From contig CM057158.1 of the NCBI GenBank assembly GCA_029962745.1, positions 16,359,173 to 16,423,172 on the forward strand: 64,000 nucleotides of DNA, given 5' to 3'. Below, in pieces: positions 23,830 through 35,699 of the stretch. Origin of the DNA: Echinometra lucunter. Lineage: Eukaryota; Echinodermata; Echinoidea; Camarodonta; Echinometridae. Below the pieces are notes generated by a model. The model did no database searches and was not told the DNA's origin. It saw nothing but the letters and a program-made list of their open reading frames with translations. Position 1 is the first letter of the stretch, and each line of letters opens with the position of its first letter. Both the position numbers and the translations under genes were made by a program.

Positions 23830-25545
23830 TTCTGTGAATAACTATATTATTTACACTCCCCTATACACAGTTGATGCCCGTTAAGTTCTTCCTTCATATA
23901 CCTTATGATTAGTTAGATAAAACGATACAAATATTAACAAAACACCTATAAAACATATAGAAGTTATACACAACAGTCCCATCAACAGTACGCCTGTGAT
24001 TAAGGATGACGCACACACTTATATTTTCATGTTATTTGATAGTTGGTTGGAAAATAATGATAAATCATGATTTGAATGGAAAGAGGAAAGAAGAGCTTTG
24101 ATGCCAAGCGGCATATTTCTTCTGGTAATGTGAACAAGAGTCTGAGATATTTCTATGACATAAATAATGTCATTTATCTGTAATGCTTTATGGCTACATG
24201 CATGTTATCACATAACCAGTGAGTAACACCTAGCAGACACACATTACGACGAGAAGAAAGCCTGGGAAGAAAACTTGCATTTGTCATGCGTGGGAGGAAG
24301 AATTGCTTAAGCAGTATGTGATATCCCAGCAATACAATTACCTGAATTTTTTTCTAAATATCTCCAGTCCCCATCTCTTTACGCTATTCGCTATCTATAT
24401 TTTAATCATAGCATTACATTTTCCCGCTGGCTATCTTACACTCATTCCTCTCTCTCTCTCTCTCTCACTGTCTCACATCTCACATATTCTTTTCAGCAGT
24501 ATGCCACTTTTCATTTTCCCTTTTGAAATTATGTCATCTTTGTGTATGCTGTATAGTTTCATTTGCTTCTCACCCACTTTCAAGATGGTACAACGCGCGA
24601 CCTCGGCCTCCCACGCGGAATAGCATTCAATAAAACTTGAGTTTGGAGTAAACAAGCTGTAACTTGGACAGACAGAAAGAACAAGAACCGAAAGTCAAGA
24701 CCCTATGTTATTGATAGCAGGGAAACCACATCCAGCCGAAAGCACAAGAATACTGAAGCTAACCTGCTTCAAGTAATGAGTTACATATGCCGTATCAGCT
24801 TTCACCCAAATACACACACACGCACACACACAAATACGCGCACACATTTTCTCTCATTCTCCCTCTATCTCCTTTCCTCTTTCCTTCTATCGTTCCCTCT
24901 CCCACTCCCTATCTCTCTTTCTCTATCTCTCTTTCTCTCTTTCTTTCTCTAGAGGACCATAATTTTTCACGTTCCTTCAGTATTTGTTTTAGTGTGAGAT
25001 CAGGGCACGTAAACAATTATTTCTTATTTGTGAATTTACATTAAATTGCTCTTTGAATCTTCTGCTCAGTTAAACGGAATAACTTAGATGATTGTGCCGT
25101 GCAGAGACCGACGCTTTTGTCATGAAAAAGAATTGTGAACCATAGTGCTGCGTGCCGTTTTGTCCTTTAATAAATTTTTTAATGGTGGTATCTACACGAT
25201 CCAGGCATACTAAAAAGAAAATGCAAATGGATTCCTGCAATATTAATTTCCACTCGTTTGGGCTTTTTATGATATTGAAGAGCAATAATTTGAATTATGG
25301 CTTTAAAGCATAAACCCCCTCATTACATATGTAATGAGTTTAGTAGCAAGTTTGTCAGTAAAAAGATATTCAATTATATAAAGCACATTGTGCTTCACTT
25401 TGAAGGAGAAACATGAATAGCCTAAGCGGTTCAGATATCAGCAAGAGAAAATTCAAGATTCCATATTGGTCCAGCACTGAAATTCTGCTTCGAGTTGCTT
25501 ATTTTATAACTTTCATAGAAAATAAGATAACGACAAAATATCATA
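23830..25545. other. Non-coding stretch with microsatellites
   Basis: Contains TC runs near 24447-24468 and 24895-24955 and a CA-rich tract near 24812-24848. No gene recognised. Confidence 0.5.
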
Positions 25546-25548
25546 CAT

Positions 25549-25549
<1 letters not shown>

Positions 25550-25598
<49 letters not shown>
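25550..25598. repeat. AT dinucleotide microsatellite
   Basis: About 49 bp of pure alternating AT. Confidence 0.97.
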
Positions 25599-25600
<2 letters not shown>

Positions 25601-25992
25601 ATTTATCATTATTATTTATTATTATTTATCGCGTCACATTTAAATATTACTTATCTTGAAATGTACATATTGCATTATCGTCTTTATCCCTGAAGAAGGG
25701 GGAGGCCCCCGAAAATTCGGATTAAATAAATTCTTATTGGCAATTAACAATGCATTATTGAGTCAACTCTTCTCATTGACTTTTGTTGGTTTGTTTGTTT
25801 ACTTATGCCAATACGTGGACTATTTCAAGATATATATGTAGGCTATTATTTATCGCGTCACAATTGAATTTAGCAGAAAAATTGAATGAATGAATGAATG
25901 TCAGAAATGTCGGACAATTTCTTTTGTTTCCTACAACTACTAGAGCACAACGAGAAAAGAATAGGTGATAAAACGCAGCCTTGAGGAGTAGC

Positions 25993-26403
25993 TACACACT
26001 AAGAAAAAAGTGCACCCTAAATGCAACACTGGCTGCACCTTTTTGGGTGCAATCTTGCACCCTTGACAAAAAAGGTGCAAAAATGCACCTTTTTGTTCTT
26101 GTTTGAACCCTGAAACGCCCGTTTGCACTCTAAAAGGTGCAGTTTGCACCTTTTATGGTGCAGAGATTTTTGCGTACAAAAAGGTGCAAATTTGCACCTT
26201 CTCTAAAAGAGTGCAACCCTGCACCCTTTAGGGTTTCTTCTTTATTGTGGTCGTCTTTAGGGTGCAAAATGCCGCTAAATGCACCTTTAAAGGTGCAAAA
26301 AGCTTGTAAAAGGTGCAAATTTGCACCCTAAAAGGTGTTCCCAGTGTTGCATTTGAAGGGTTCAAGATTGCACCTTTTTTTTCTTAGTGTGTATATTGGT
26401 AAC
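25993..26403. mobile_element. Iterated-motif element, GGTGCA family, copy 1
   Basis: Ends are inverted: TACACACTAAGAAAAAA at the left, TTTTTTCTTAGTGTGTA at the right. The 411 bp interior contains about 18 occurrences of TGCACC or its complement GGTGCA (10 and 8 by eye), usually next to A or T runs, in both orientations. Open frames through it are artefacts of the motif. A second copy lies at 37795-38171. No coding capacity, so any movement would be non-autonomous. Confidence 0.8.
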
Positions 26404-26409
26404 TATTTG

Positions 26410-27320
26410 ATTTGACTGATGATCCCCAGCTCTGACCTACTGGATTCTTGAGCTAAGAAAATTTTGGATATAAGGATAACTATTAAAACAATGTATCGAA
26501 ATGTGCTCTGTGTGCTAATATACTTGCCCTGATAACATGTAGTTTCTTCTTTATTGCGGTCGTCTTTTGCAACGGGCTATATATGCTGGTTTAGAACTTC
26601 AGAGTCAAAAGTCAGTCAAGTATCACGAGTTACTCCTGCATTTTTTCATCTTTTTCCCACAGTGTTTTTCTTATCATAACTCATCATGCTCATCATCATG
26701 TCTGGATTTAATTGGTTCTTGTAATATAATATGAAAGAATAATGATGATGTAAGAATAATGATGCAAAAGTATAATGGTGACAAAAGACACAAAAATTTG
26801 ATATAGTCAGCATAACGTAAGAATGTGATTAATACATCAAGTGACATGGTCTTTACTAACATTATCTTGTCAATACTTCCAAACTGATGGAAGTGTCCCC
26901 CTTTTGGCCCCTTCTCTTTCGCCTGTCTTTTAAAGGATAGAGGGCTCAACGACAAAAATCTTACATTAAATCAAACAAATGTTTGATTTAATTCAAGACA
27001 CTCATTCATTGGGTTAAGATTTAAAAAAAAATTCTTTGTACTTCGAGGCCCATATCCATAAACATGATAAAAAAATCACTTACTAGTAATGATGCGCAAA
27101 TGAATACAAAGTCCTTTGTCTATGTATTAGACTTTGGACCGACCTAGTTGTAGCTATTTGTTTAGAGACATTTTGTTTGCAAGCTGAATCATCATCTTTT
27201 TTTTTGGCACTAAACCTTATCATACCGCGTATTTCTATCCAAAAACCCGAAGCAGGCTAATATAATATTCTCAACTTTACTTGCAACCCCCCCCCCCCAA
27301 AAAAAAAAAAAACCGAGACT
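26410..27320. other. Non-coding stretch, 5' flank of the HAO-like exon
   Basis: AT-rich sequence ending in a C run and A run at 27287-27313 immediately before the exon. No other exon recognised. Confidence 0.45.
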
Positions 27321-27325
27321 AGAGC

Positions 27326-27456
27326 ATGGAGTTGCGTACTGTTAAGCAATACGAAGAGATGGCAAGAAGAAAACTCAACGAACCTGTTTTCAGATATTAC
27401 ACGCTTTGGTCCGGACAAGGCTTGACATTCCGAGACAGTGAGCAGGCTTTCAAAAG
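27326..27456 (+). CDS. 2-hydroxyacid oxidase (HAO) family, N-terminal exon (partial gene)
   Basis: From ATG 27326 the 43 codons plus two bases run to a consensus donor GTAAGA at 27457. The peptide (VKQYEEMARRKLNEPVF... ending SEQAFK) lines up without gaps with the N-terminus of FMN-dependent (S)-2-hydroxyacid oxidases. There, a YE..A...L segment leads through an acidic loop to AF.R. The usual Tyr-Tyr/Phe pair after the first helix is kept. The family oxidises glycolate or longer 2-hydroxyacids to 2-oxoacids with H2O2 release, in peroxisomes. The next exon is not visible: a 500 N gap starts 94 bp downstream and no FMN-domain exon follows on this strand. It could be the start of a separate HAO gene or a fragment displaced from the minus-strand HAO locus at 53.5-60.8 kb. 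Confidence 0.7.
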
Positions 27457-27550
27457 GTAAGAAGGGTTTATTCAGAAATTCATAACTAGGGGGGTGGCAT
27501 CCTCCAAAGAATTGATTTAGGTACAGTTTCTGGGCAGCTATAGGCTGAAG

Positions 27551-28050
27551 NNNNNNNNNNNNNNNNNNNNNNNNNNNNNNNNNNNNNNNNNNNNNNNNNN
27601 NNNNNNNNNNNNNNNNNNNNNNNNNNNNNNNNNNNNNNNNNNNNNNNNNNNNNNNNNNNNNNNNNNNNNNNNNNNNNNNNNNNNNNNNNNNNNNNNNNNN
27701 NNNNNNNNNNNNNNNNNNNNNNNNNNNNNNNNNNNNNNNNNNNNNNNNNNNNNNNNNNNNNNNNNNNNNNNNNNNNNNNNNNNNNNNNNNNNNNNNNNNN
27801 NNNNNNNNNNNNNNNNNNNNNNNNNNNNNNNNNNNNNNNNNNNNNNNNNNNNNNNNNNNNNNNNNNNNNNNNNNNNNNNNNNNNNNNNNNNNNNNNNNNN
27901 NNNNNNNNNNNNNNNNNNNNNNNNNNNNNNNNNNNNNNNNNNNNNNNNNNNNNNNNNNNNNNNNNNNNNNNNNNNNNNNNNNNNNNNNNNNNNNNNNNNN
28001 NNNNNNNNNNNNNNNNNNNNNNNNNNNNNNNNNNNNNNNNNNNNNNNNNN
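27551..28050. other. Assembly gap (500 N)
   Basis: Exactly 500 undetermined bases, a conventional placeholder, so true size is unknown. It separates the HAO-like exon from segmental unit 1. Confidence 0.99.
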
Positions 28051-28601
28051 TTTTGTGAAATGCCATGTTGCCAATATTGACTTTCACGAAGTTTGGACAT
28101 GCACACTACCATAAATCAACAATGTTGACTTACACTAAAGCACTACTAATCCCGTGGATACATTTTGTGATATATACATCAACACCAGTCACTTACATCA
28201 ACTTTTTGTTAAACATACATCAACAATATTTATTTATATCAAAGCTACACTAACTCTAAGGGTACATTTCGTATATGCACATCACCAATGTTCACTGATA
28301 TCAAGATGCGGCCCAATTATCCGCACTATAGGCCTACAGCCCACATAACGTAAAGGCATACATTTCAACCACCAAAGTGCATTTTTATCCCCGACTGATT
28401 TTGATACCTTATTCAAGTACGAAAAGTGTTCTCTCCATTTTTGTCTGGAAATTTAATGACTTCGCATAATCCGTATGACCAGTATACACTCTTCGTTCTC
28501 AAAGCCTGACCAATAGATTTCATCCTAAACCCGGCCCTTCTGGGTCACACGGTCCAATTTATTTTTCCTTCAGTAGATATTGTGAGATTGTCTAGATGTA
28601 C

Positions 28602-28842
28602 TCTCTCTAAAAAAAAGAGTGATCGCGTTCACTCTGGGGTGAATTTCCGAAGAGAGTGAATTTAGAGTGAATGAAGAGTGAATTAAGAGTAAGAATTTTG
28701 ATATTCACTCTTTATTCATTCTTTCAGGAGTGACCTTAGTGATCACTCAAAATTCTTGTGTGATCACCGAGGTCACCCCTCAAAGAGTGAATATCACAGC
28801 TTTTACTCTTAATTCACTCTTAATTTTTTTTTTTAAGAGACT
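28602..28842. mobile_element. Iterated-motif element, GAGTGA family
   Basis: Inverted ends of the form TCTCT.TAAAAAAAA enclose about 240 bp containing roughly six GAGTGA and four TCACTC motifs, in both orientations and mostly extended to GAGTGAAT. Unit 2 lacks this block at the matching place (about 38300), so it inserted after the duplication or was cleanly lost. Same design as the GGTGCA elements but a different motif. Confidence 0.75.
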
Positions 28843-29378
28843 CATTTTTAATGAAAATGATCGGACCACCGAAATGACTCGGATTCTCTAGGGTAATACA
28901 GTGTTACCTCTACAAAATCTGGTAAAACAAACTCTTATTACATTTATTTATCTCGTCATTTATTTATTTATTTATTTATTTTTTCATTTGCAGTCATATT
29001 TACATAGGGTCTGCATGCATTGTCATTTACAAAACTGCTTTCCACAACGACCCTGATCGATTGAAAAACTACAGAAATAAATCTATTGTAAAAATGAATT
29101 GCAAGAAATCAATCTTTTCACATATATACAAAATGATATGAAGATAAACTAAGAATAAGCTATCAAAATAATGAGGGGTTAAGGGAAACTATTTTGAAAT
29201 TTAAACAACAGAGCATTTAAAAAAGAGTTATTTAGAAATACTTTATAAGATAACAAGAAGTTTCTGGATCGATTATATCCAAATGATTTTGTTGATGATT
29301 ATGTAGATCAGCTTTTACTTTGGACTTTCAGTGGCAACTTAAAAGTATGCAATGACCGAATGTTTCTTTGATTCACAC

Positions 29379-29560
29379 TTATGGGGTGTTGCAAGAAAGT
29401 TGCAATCGATTGCAAGTTGCAACTGATTGTCACTGGCCAATCAAAATCATTGTTGCATGCATGTCTTCTTAAAAGGGCAGACCCTGAGCCAATCAGAATG
29501 GTTGTTTCAAAATTAGCAATTATTTGCAATCAATTGCAACTTTCTTGCAACACCCCATTA
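29379..29560. mobile_element. MITE with TTA target-site duplication (PIF/Harbinger-like)
   Basis: Element 29382-29557 has inverted termini TGGGGTGTTGCAAGAAAG / CTTTCTTGCAACACCCCA and is flanked by TTA at 29379-29381 and 29558-29560. Unit 2 (near 41640) has the corresponding uninterrupted sequence, so the empty site is visible in the same window. Three-base TWA duplications are characteristic of PIF/Harbinger elements. No coding capacity; presumably mobilised in trans. Confidence 0.88.
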
Positions 29561-29697
29561 GATTGTTCTACCCTTATGTATCCAATGAATCCAAAGGTAA
29601 ATCAAAGTTAACTTGTAACAAGTGTAACAAGATGAATTTACCGGTCTCCCTCTATGGTGTTTTGTTTAGTCCCAAGGAGTTTGTTACTACGAGGTTC

Positions 29698-29940
29698 CAC
29701 TACCATGGACGGATGGGGGAGGGGGGGGGGGGAAATCGGCCGCAGCCTCCCCCTCTTTGTTTTTGTTTTTTTGTTTCTTGCTTAGCGAATTTAGGGGGTA
29801 TAATAGGCACCTGAAATGCCGAGAACCTTTTTTTTTTTTTTTTGCTTGTCAGAAAATTTTGCGGGTAAAACGGACACTTGAAAAAGCCGATGGCCCCCCC
29901 CCCCCTCCCCTTTGAAAAATGCTGGATCTGGCCCTGACTA
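29698..29940. mobile_element. G/C-run insertion specific to unit 1
   Basis: A block beginning near ACCATGGACGGATGGGGG and ending near GGATCTGGCCCTGAC interrupts sequence that is continuous in unit 2 (41840-41870). It contains a long G run, a T run and a C run. Terminal repeats are poor; related wording occurs at 9620-9860. Confidence 0.6.
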
Positions 29941-30669
29941 CCCACAATGTATTATCCTTCCCCAACCTACGACTGCAAGGAGGACGTGAAGCCAGTGGAT
30001 CATATCCTCCTCAATCCTCCACAACCACAGAAAAAAAAAAAAGATTCATACCATCGAAACAGTAGAAGAAAACATCCGTATCGCCTGTGAGAGCTTTCAA
30101 AGACCACCTTCACGCCACCACGAATGCATTCATAAATCGATCGTACCTTCAGACAAACTGACCAAGAAAATATGTAGTAGGACATTAGAGCGTGAAAGAC
30201 ACCATCGACAAAACGAAAAATCCACATTTTCTAACCACGCATCAAAGACCATCACCTTCACGCCACCACATAAATGGAACTACCAGAGACCAACTGACCA
30301 AGATCATATCCAGTAGAACATTGGAGTGTGAAAGACACCAATCAAGGAAACGAAAAACCAACACTATCTATCCGCACATCATCATTCTTCATTATTCATT
30401 TTTAACCTCTCCTCAAAGTATCACATTTTATCATAAGAATGAACAACTTGTTCTGCATGTGGCTCACCTGGCACAAGGTTCGGTTAGATGATGAATAAAC
30501 AGAACACTGTTGTACATTTATACCTTCCAAAGCTAATTCAAGAAAGTAATTCAAGAAAGTAACGACAGGTTTGTTTTAAAATCAACAAGATGAACCATTT
30601 CTCCCACAAAATCTAGGACCTTGACAAAACACTATTAACGTCCCTTTAATCACCTGAATTTGAAACATG

Positions 30670-31674
30670 CTAGAGCTGTACATGACGACAGCAAAGGATT
30701 CTCTTGAAGGCCTCTTGAAAGTTGGGATGCTTGAGTCCATAAATGATGGGATTCACTACGCTGTTTGCCATCATTATTATATAAGTATATTGGGTGGATA
30801 AACTGACACCGGGTATGACTAAGCTTATGCTGGACGCCAGAAAACAGATGATAAAGAGACAAACAACTGTAAAAACATTCTTGGTGATCTCAATCTCCTT
30901 GTGGTTGATGGCCTTGATCATGGGTGGACGCGAATCAGGAGAAACTGATGAAGATGTCTTAGCTTGATTCGTCTCCGCTGAGCTTGAAGGCTTATCTTTT
31001 TCATTTGCAAACTTGTCTCGGAACTTCTTATTATGTCGCAAAACGTGGCGCAAGACCAGACCGTAAAACGTCATGGTCAAAGTCAGAATAATGGCTATGA
31101 CGATTCCTTGAAGCATGAGATGATAGAATGCTCCTCTCGTAGTGACGATGATAACACACGTCCCGGAGTATTCAAAGTACCCGAGCTTTCCGATGCCCAG
31201 AATTGGGGGTATCAGTATGAATGCAGCTGACAGTATCCAGATAATCACACCTACTGCAGCGATGTTCCTCGGAGTATGCATACCTTGATGACCACGAATA
31301 GATCTAGTAATAACGTACCAGCGGACGAATGCGATAGCGACCAGGGTCGATGCGCTACAACAAACACAGGTGCTAATGGCTCCTGCTACAGTTGCGCAGA
31401 CGCTCTCATGGAGAGGGTAGTTTCCCGTTCGACTTAAGAGACCCGCCACCTGGAATGGTAAGCAGCAACACGTCACGAAATCAGCGACAGCGAGGTTGAC
31501 CACCAGAATGTTGGTGATCGTACGAAGCTTCTTTGTAACGACTACAGAAAAGATGACTAGGGCATTACCAAAGCAACCAATCACTGCCAATCCAATCAAG
31601 ACTGATGCCACGATAGCTCGATGGTGAAAAGCTACACTATACGTTTTTGTGGGGGATTGTGGACTTGCTTCCAT
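30670..31674 (-). CDS. Rhodopsin-class G-protein-coupled receptor, copy 1 (intronless)
   Basis: A 334-residue single-exon receptor in the plasma membrane with seven hydrophobic segments. TM1 carries GCFGN (Asn37), TM2 LAVAD (Asp65), and Cys93 and Cys173 are placed for the conserved disulfide. TM7 has NPIIY (308-312) and the tail ends near a Cys-Cys pair (328-329), a likely palmitoylation site. The Asp-Arg-Tyr at the end of TM3 is replaced by Val-Arg-Trp (117-119), and the usual TM6 CW.P is not kept. The third intracellular loop is Ser-rich and basic (about 220-262). Closest in feel to melatonin-receptor-like or orphan lineage-expanded receptors of echinoderms; ligand unknown. Its near-identical partner is at 42598-43617. 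The start ATG is shared by both copies, and a TATA-like box lies about 275 bp upstream. Confidence 0.92.
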   Translation of the reverse strand: MEASPQSPTKTYSVAFHHRAIVASVLIGLAVIGCFGNALVIFSVVVTKKLRTITNILVVNLAVADFVTCCCLPFQVAGLLSRTGNYPLHESVCATVAGAISTCVCCSASTLVAIAFVRWYVITRSIRGHQGMHTPRNIAAVGVIIWILSAAFILIPPILGIGKLGYFEYSGTCVIIVTTRGAFYHLMLQGIVIAIILTLTMTFYGLVLRHVLRHNKKFRDKFANEKDKPSSSAETNQAKTSSSVSPDSRPPMIKAINHKEIEITKNVFTVVCLFIICFLASSISLVIPGVSLSTQYTYIIMMANSVVNPIIYGLKHPNFQEAFKRILCCRHVQL

Positions 31675-31680
31675 CGTTGT

Positions 31681-32750
31681 CTAATCAAGTTTTTGAATTT
31701 TTATGTTGCTTATTTTCACAAAATGAAATTTTCGCAAAGTGTATCAGATTAAATCTGCTCTTAAGATTATCAATGAGTACCGACTCTATTCTAAAATATG
31801 TACAGTCGAGGTATACGTTTCGGAAAAGACAGCACCGCAATTGCTTCCACCCAAATATCGATGCGAATAGCAAGATGTATCTCGTAACTGCGATAAGAAA
31901 GCAAGTTTACTCGTGAGCATTTGTTCTGGTTGTGTTGTTTAGTCTTCTCTATATAAGCATTTTGAAACTCCTTAAGTTAAACAAGCATAGAATTATTGAT
32001 GACTTTAATGAGTCATACTCTACCGCTGAAAACTTTCTAAGAGAACCGAGATTGAAATAATGAAGTAAAGTTATCACGGTAAGATGAACCAATTACTTGA
32101 ATGATATCCGGCCCAATTGATCACCCCGTTGATCAAAAGGAATTGCCTTCTGAAACCCGCCTAAGCCATTAACAAACAATATACCTTTGATTGGAAATTG
32201 AAGATGAGATTTTGATCTGAAAATATATGACAAGATAGAAATTTTATCTTCAAGTTCAAGAGACTTTTCTCTTTAAAAAGAGTTCTTTCATTTTCCTACG
32301 GGAACTGAATAAAACAAATTTACCTTTTAAAAAGTATTAGACATACCAATGAAAACAACGCTCAATAGGCCTACCATGGAATCATATTTCCTTTTCAAAA
32401 TGAATTACAATACACCTGAATGAGCAAAAAAATCTTTTTACTTCAGAAGTCAAATCTATTTCACGGAAGCAGAACGTGCCCTTTGTAAAAACCTATTATG
32501 GGCAGTCTGAAAAACGAGATTGAGTAAAGTGAATATACCTCTTCGATTTTTTTTTCTGAAAATGATAGGCGCGCTTAATTTTTGTAGACGCGCTCTTTTC
32601 ATCTCGAGTTATATTCATTCCCTTTTCTTTAATCTACCTCTCAATTTTAATATTTCCTGTCCTCATTATGTAAATTGTGTTAGCTTTATAACAACGCTCT
32701 CGTGAATATTATTATAATATTATTATTGACAATTATTGCTTTACCACGTT
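31681..32750 (-). promoter_or_regulatory. Conserved upstream region of GPCR copy 1
   Basis: Retained between units 1 and 2, and partly in truncated unit 3. On the minus strand GCTTATATAGA (31949-31956 core) is TATA-like and matched at 43849-43856 in unit 2, with a weaker TTATAATG version near 50610 in unit 3. Promoter function is inferred from conservation and position; the transcription start is not visible. Confidence 0.5.
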
Positions 32751-32751
32751 T

Positions 32752-32930
32752 TCAGGCGCGGTTCTACCGGGGGGGGGGGGGGCCTTTGGGACTCAGGCCC
32801 CCCCCCCCCAAAAAAAAAGAGCAAAAGCGCAATTTTAAATTCTAAATTACATTAAAATCATCCAAGCCCCAGTAGCCCCCCACCCCCCCCCCCCCCAAAA
32901 AAAAAAAAAAGCTATAGAACAGCGTCGTGA
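32752..32930. mobile_element. G/C-run inverted-repeat insertion specific to unit 1
   Basis: Begins GGCGCGGTTCTACC and ends near TATAGAACAGCGTCG, an imperfect inverted terminus. The interior has a G run, C runs and A runs. Unit 2 is continuous across the matching point (about 44665), supporting an insertion. Confidence 0.65.
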
Positions 32931-34149
32931 GGTATCATTATCGGTCATCCTGCTAAATCCTAGAGTTCTCCCAGGGAAAGAGCAATTTTTATTTCTGATG
33001 CTCGATCCTCGCTGGCAAACAAATACTTTCAATATTTCTTTTCACAGAAATTCCGTTGCTTTTACTTGTATATGCTTCTTTTTAAGAAATAAGGATAGGC
33101 CAGATGAATGACGGTTCACTAAAACTCTTAAGAGTATGAAAAAAAAATATAGTTATAATCCTGCTCGAATCTTCATTTCCTTGCATTATTTGAAAGCCAG
33201 TAATAATAAAAAAAAATCAGCGTTAGAGCAATTTCAATGGGATTATTCAGCTCGCCTACGTATTGTTGCTCTCAAGCTTAAGCGCTGAGAAATGTCAGTA
33301 ATGTCGTTTTATTTGAAGCAACTTTGCGTTCATAATTTGCTATTGAGTACAAGCATTAGATGACCGGTGATTTTTTTCCCCCTTTTTTCTGGGGCTTTTT
33401 TCTTCGTTTTGTTTCGTCATGAATTTTACTGAAGAGAAATGAACCCTTTCTCAGTGTCAAGAGAATACTTGTACAAGGGTCATAAATAACGAAATAGTGA
33501 AAGTTTGAAGAAAATATTAAACAAATTAATATGAGGATATAAAAAAGATAGAACTATGGTAAATGTCTTGAAAGCGATTTTACTTAAGTGTGTGCTCGCG
33601 CGCGAGTGTTTGAGCGTGCGTGGGAATTGAAAATGGAGGCTTTCCATATTTTGGTTTTTGTTTTTATTATATACAGCATCCCACCCACATTTGCATTAAT
33701 AGAGCAGCCATGGTTTCGTCGGATGGAAGTGGGTGTGTGTACTGCATAACCAAATTATGGGAAGTGAAATATTCGGAGTTAAGTGTCGGATCCAGGCGGG
33801 GCGCGGGCTCCTTATTTTTCCTTAGCACAATAGGCATGAAATAGAGTCTATCGCACATAAAACGGCGGCATCGCACATGAAAATTTCAGCACAATGGCGT
33901 CGCTGCCTTGGTAATAATCATGGGTGTCGATCGATCCCGGAGGGGGGGGGGAGAGGGGGTATGGGGATGTATTCCCTCAATATTTTGGGTGGGGCTGTAT
34001 TATCACCCCTCCCCCCTCCCCCATAATTCACCGTCAAATCTAGCCGAAATACTATTTTCGAGCAGCACGCACTCTTATTCCCTCAGCAACATATTTTGGG
34101 AGCGAGGTGTCAATCTATCTTCGAATTCTGCAGGAATCAAAATCATCTA

Positions 34150-34740
34150 GTTTATTTTGATGGCATTTCTACGTTTTAAATTCTACGTTTTTGGTAGCTC
34201 GCTTCGCTCGCTCGTAGAAGAGAGTGGTTTTGGATGGCAAGCGAAAAAGCCAATGAGAAAAAAAACCCGTCATATTTATCAGGTGATCAATACTACAGAG
34301 ATATCTTTGAGGCGTATCAAAGAGAGTAAATTTCCCTCTCTTGCTGCGCTCACTCGTATGATATTTAAGTACAGGATAGCTGGGGAAGGCAAACGAATTG
34401 GGCATGCAAGCGAGTTGACCGTAATTTAGATATCTCATATCCATATTGTGTATTTTGATGATGAAATAATACTCAATCATACAAAAATGTGTTTTTCCTT
34501 GCTCGCTCGCATAATATTCAGAAACAGGATGGTTTGGGAGAGTAAACAATTGCACCAGCGAGATGGACATATTCATATTTGGCAGCGATATTGCCATTAT
34601 ACCATTCAAATATTTAGGCCTAAAGTGTATTTTGATGGCAAGTTAACATTTGCTTTTATAGCAAGAACTTTGATTATTTGGCTCGCTCGCTTCGTTCGCT
34701 CGCAAAATGAAACATACTCTATTAAAAAAGAAGTGTCATT
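34150..34740. repeat. Degenerate tandem array with CTCGCTCGC landmark
   Basis: CTCGCTTCGCTCGCTCG or variants recur near 34200, 34345, 34500 and 34682, each followed in several copies by a TATgATATTtA...ACAGGaT.G..GGGgA segment. This suggests decayed monomers of about 150-180 bp. The same array is in unit 2 (about 46750-47680). The 146-codon minus frame across it is a by-product of the repeat. Confidence 0.55.
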
Positions 34741-35165
34741 TCTCCAAAATTAGAAAAAAAAAGTTTTGATTCCTCTAAACATTCCAAGTAATGAGGATCT
34801 ACTTCTGCGATATTAAGTGAAAACAAGTTCTTGGGGAAAAAAACCCAAGCAAAAATCGTGTTGTGCTGCACATAGCAGAGGAGGATTCATAAAGGGATTC
34901 CTTCAAAATATTCCATAAAATAAAGAACGTCAGTGCATGGGTGTGTCTTTAAGTCTGTTCTTCATCCCCGCCCAATAGCAACGGACAGTTAATGTTTTAT
35001 GAATTATTCATGAGGAATCGCTCTGTCACTGACAGTCTTTATTCATCCCCTTTCACTAAGATCACTTATAACACATTGTCCTCAAGATGCCTTTAAAGGA
35101 TTTGAAGCAGAGTACGGAAAAACGGTTCCAGCCATTCAAATAATTCAAGTGATTATAACGATGTT

Positions 35166-35214
35166 GTTGATGATGATGACGATGACGATGATGATGATGA
35201 TGATGATGATGATG
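35166..35214. repeat. GAT trinucleotide microsatellite
   Basis: GAT/GAC repeats also present in reduced form in unit 2 near 49415; an ATC run follows at 35372-35400. Confidence 0.9.
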
Positions 35215-35699
35215 ACTGTGATTCAATGACAGGAAGAACAAGGAAACCCATGATTGATGATAATAACGATTGTTGTTTCATTATTTTTACTGATTTATCA
35301 TGTTGGTAGTAGCATTATCATTATTTTCCACTTTGGAAACAAAAAATTGTGATCTTATCAATATTTGCATTATCATCATCATCATCATCATCATCATCAT
35401 AATATATCGGGGGTGGGGGAGCTGTAACAAACATCAAAATGTGTGGATATGAATTCAAGCAGCAAAAATAGATGGCAGGTGAAATGTCTGCTAGGCTTAC
35501 GTTTACAAATCACAAGCAGAAAAACAAAACAAATACAAGACAAGCTTGTCTTTCCGTGCAGTGAACATTTCGTATATTGCCTAACACTTTCCATCATAGC
35601 TCTTGAAGCAGGCTCAGAGAGAATTTTGCAAATTCTACTTCCATTTTCGGTAAGTCTGATTGAATCTCTTTGCTCGCATTGTTGAACACTGCCCTCTGT

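Larger units (their letters stand above)
28065..35690. repeat. Segmental duplication, unit 1
   Basis: Collinear with unit 2 (37640-49930). Paired anchors by eye: 28085/37665, 28529/38219, 28999/38690, 29262/41530, 29966/41879, GPCR 30670/42598, promoter 31950/43850, 33590/45835, 34200/47300, 35010/49290. Unit-specific insertions explain most of the length difference. The left end is obscured by the gap. Confidence 0.9.

Noticed and set aside
27257..28112. Long minus-strand frames with unknown residues
   Set aside because: They run through the N gap and have no recognisable protein on either side.
25993..28842. CRISPR array or bacterial-type repeat
   Set aside because: Repeats are short, irregularly spaced and in both orientations, with inverted ends, in a eukaryotic context; no spacers of regular length.
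34169..34609. 146-codon minus-strand frame
   Set aside because: Lies across the degenerate CTCGCTCGC array, internally repetitive, no recognised domain, not preserved as one frame in unit 2.
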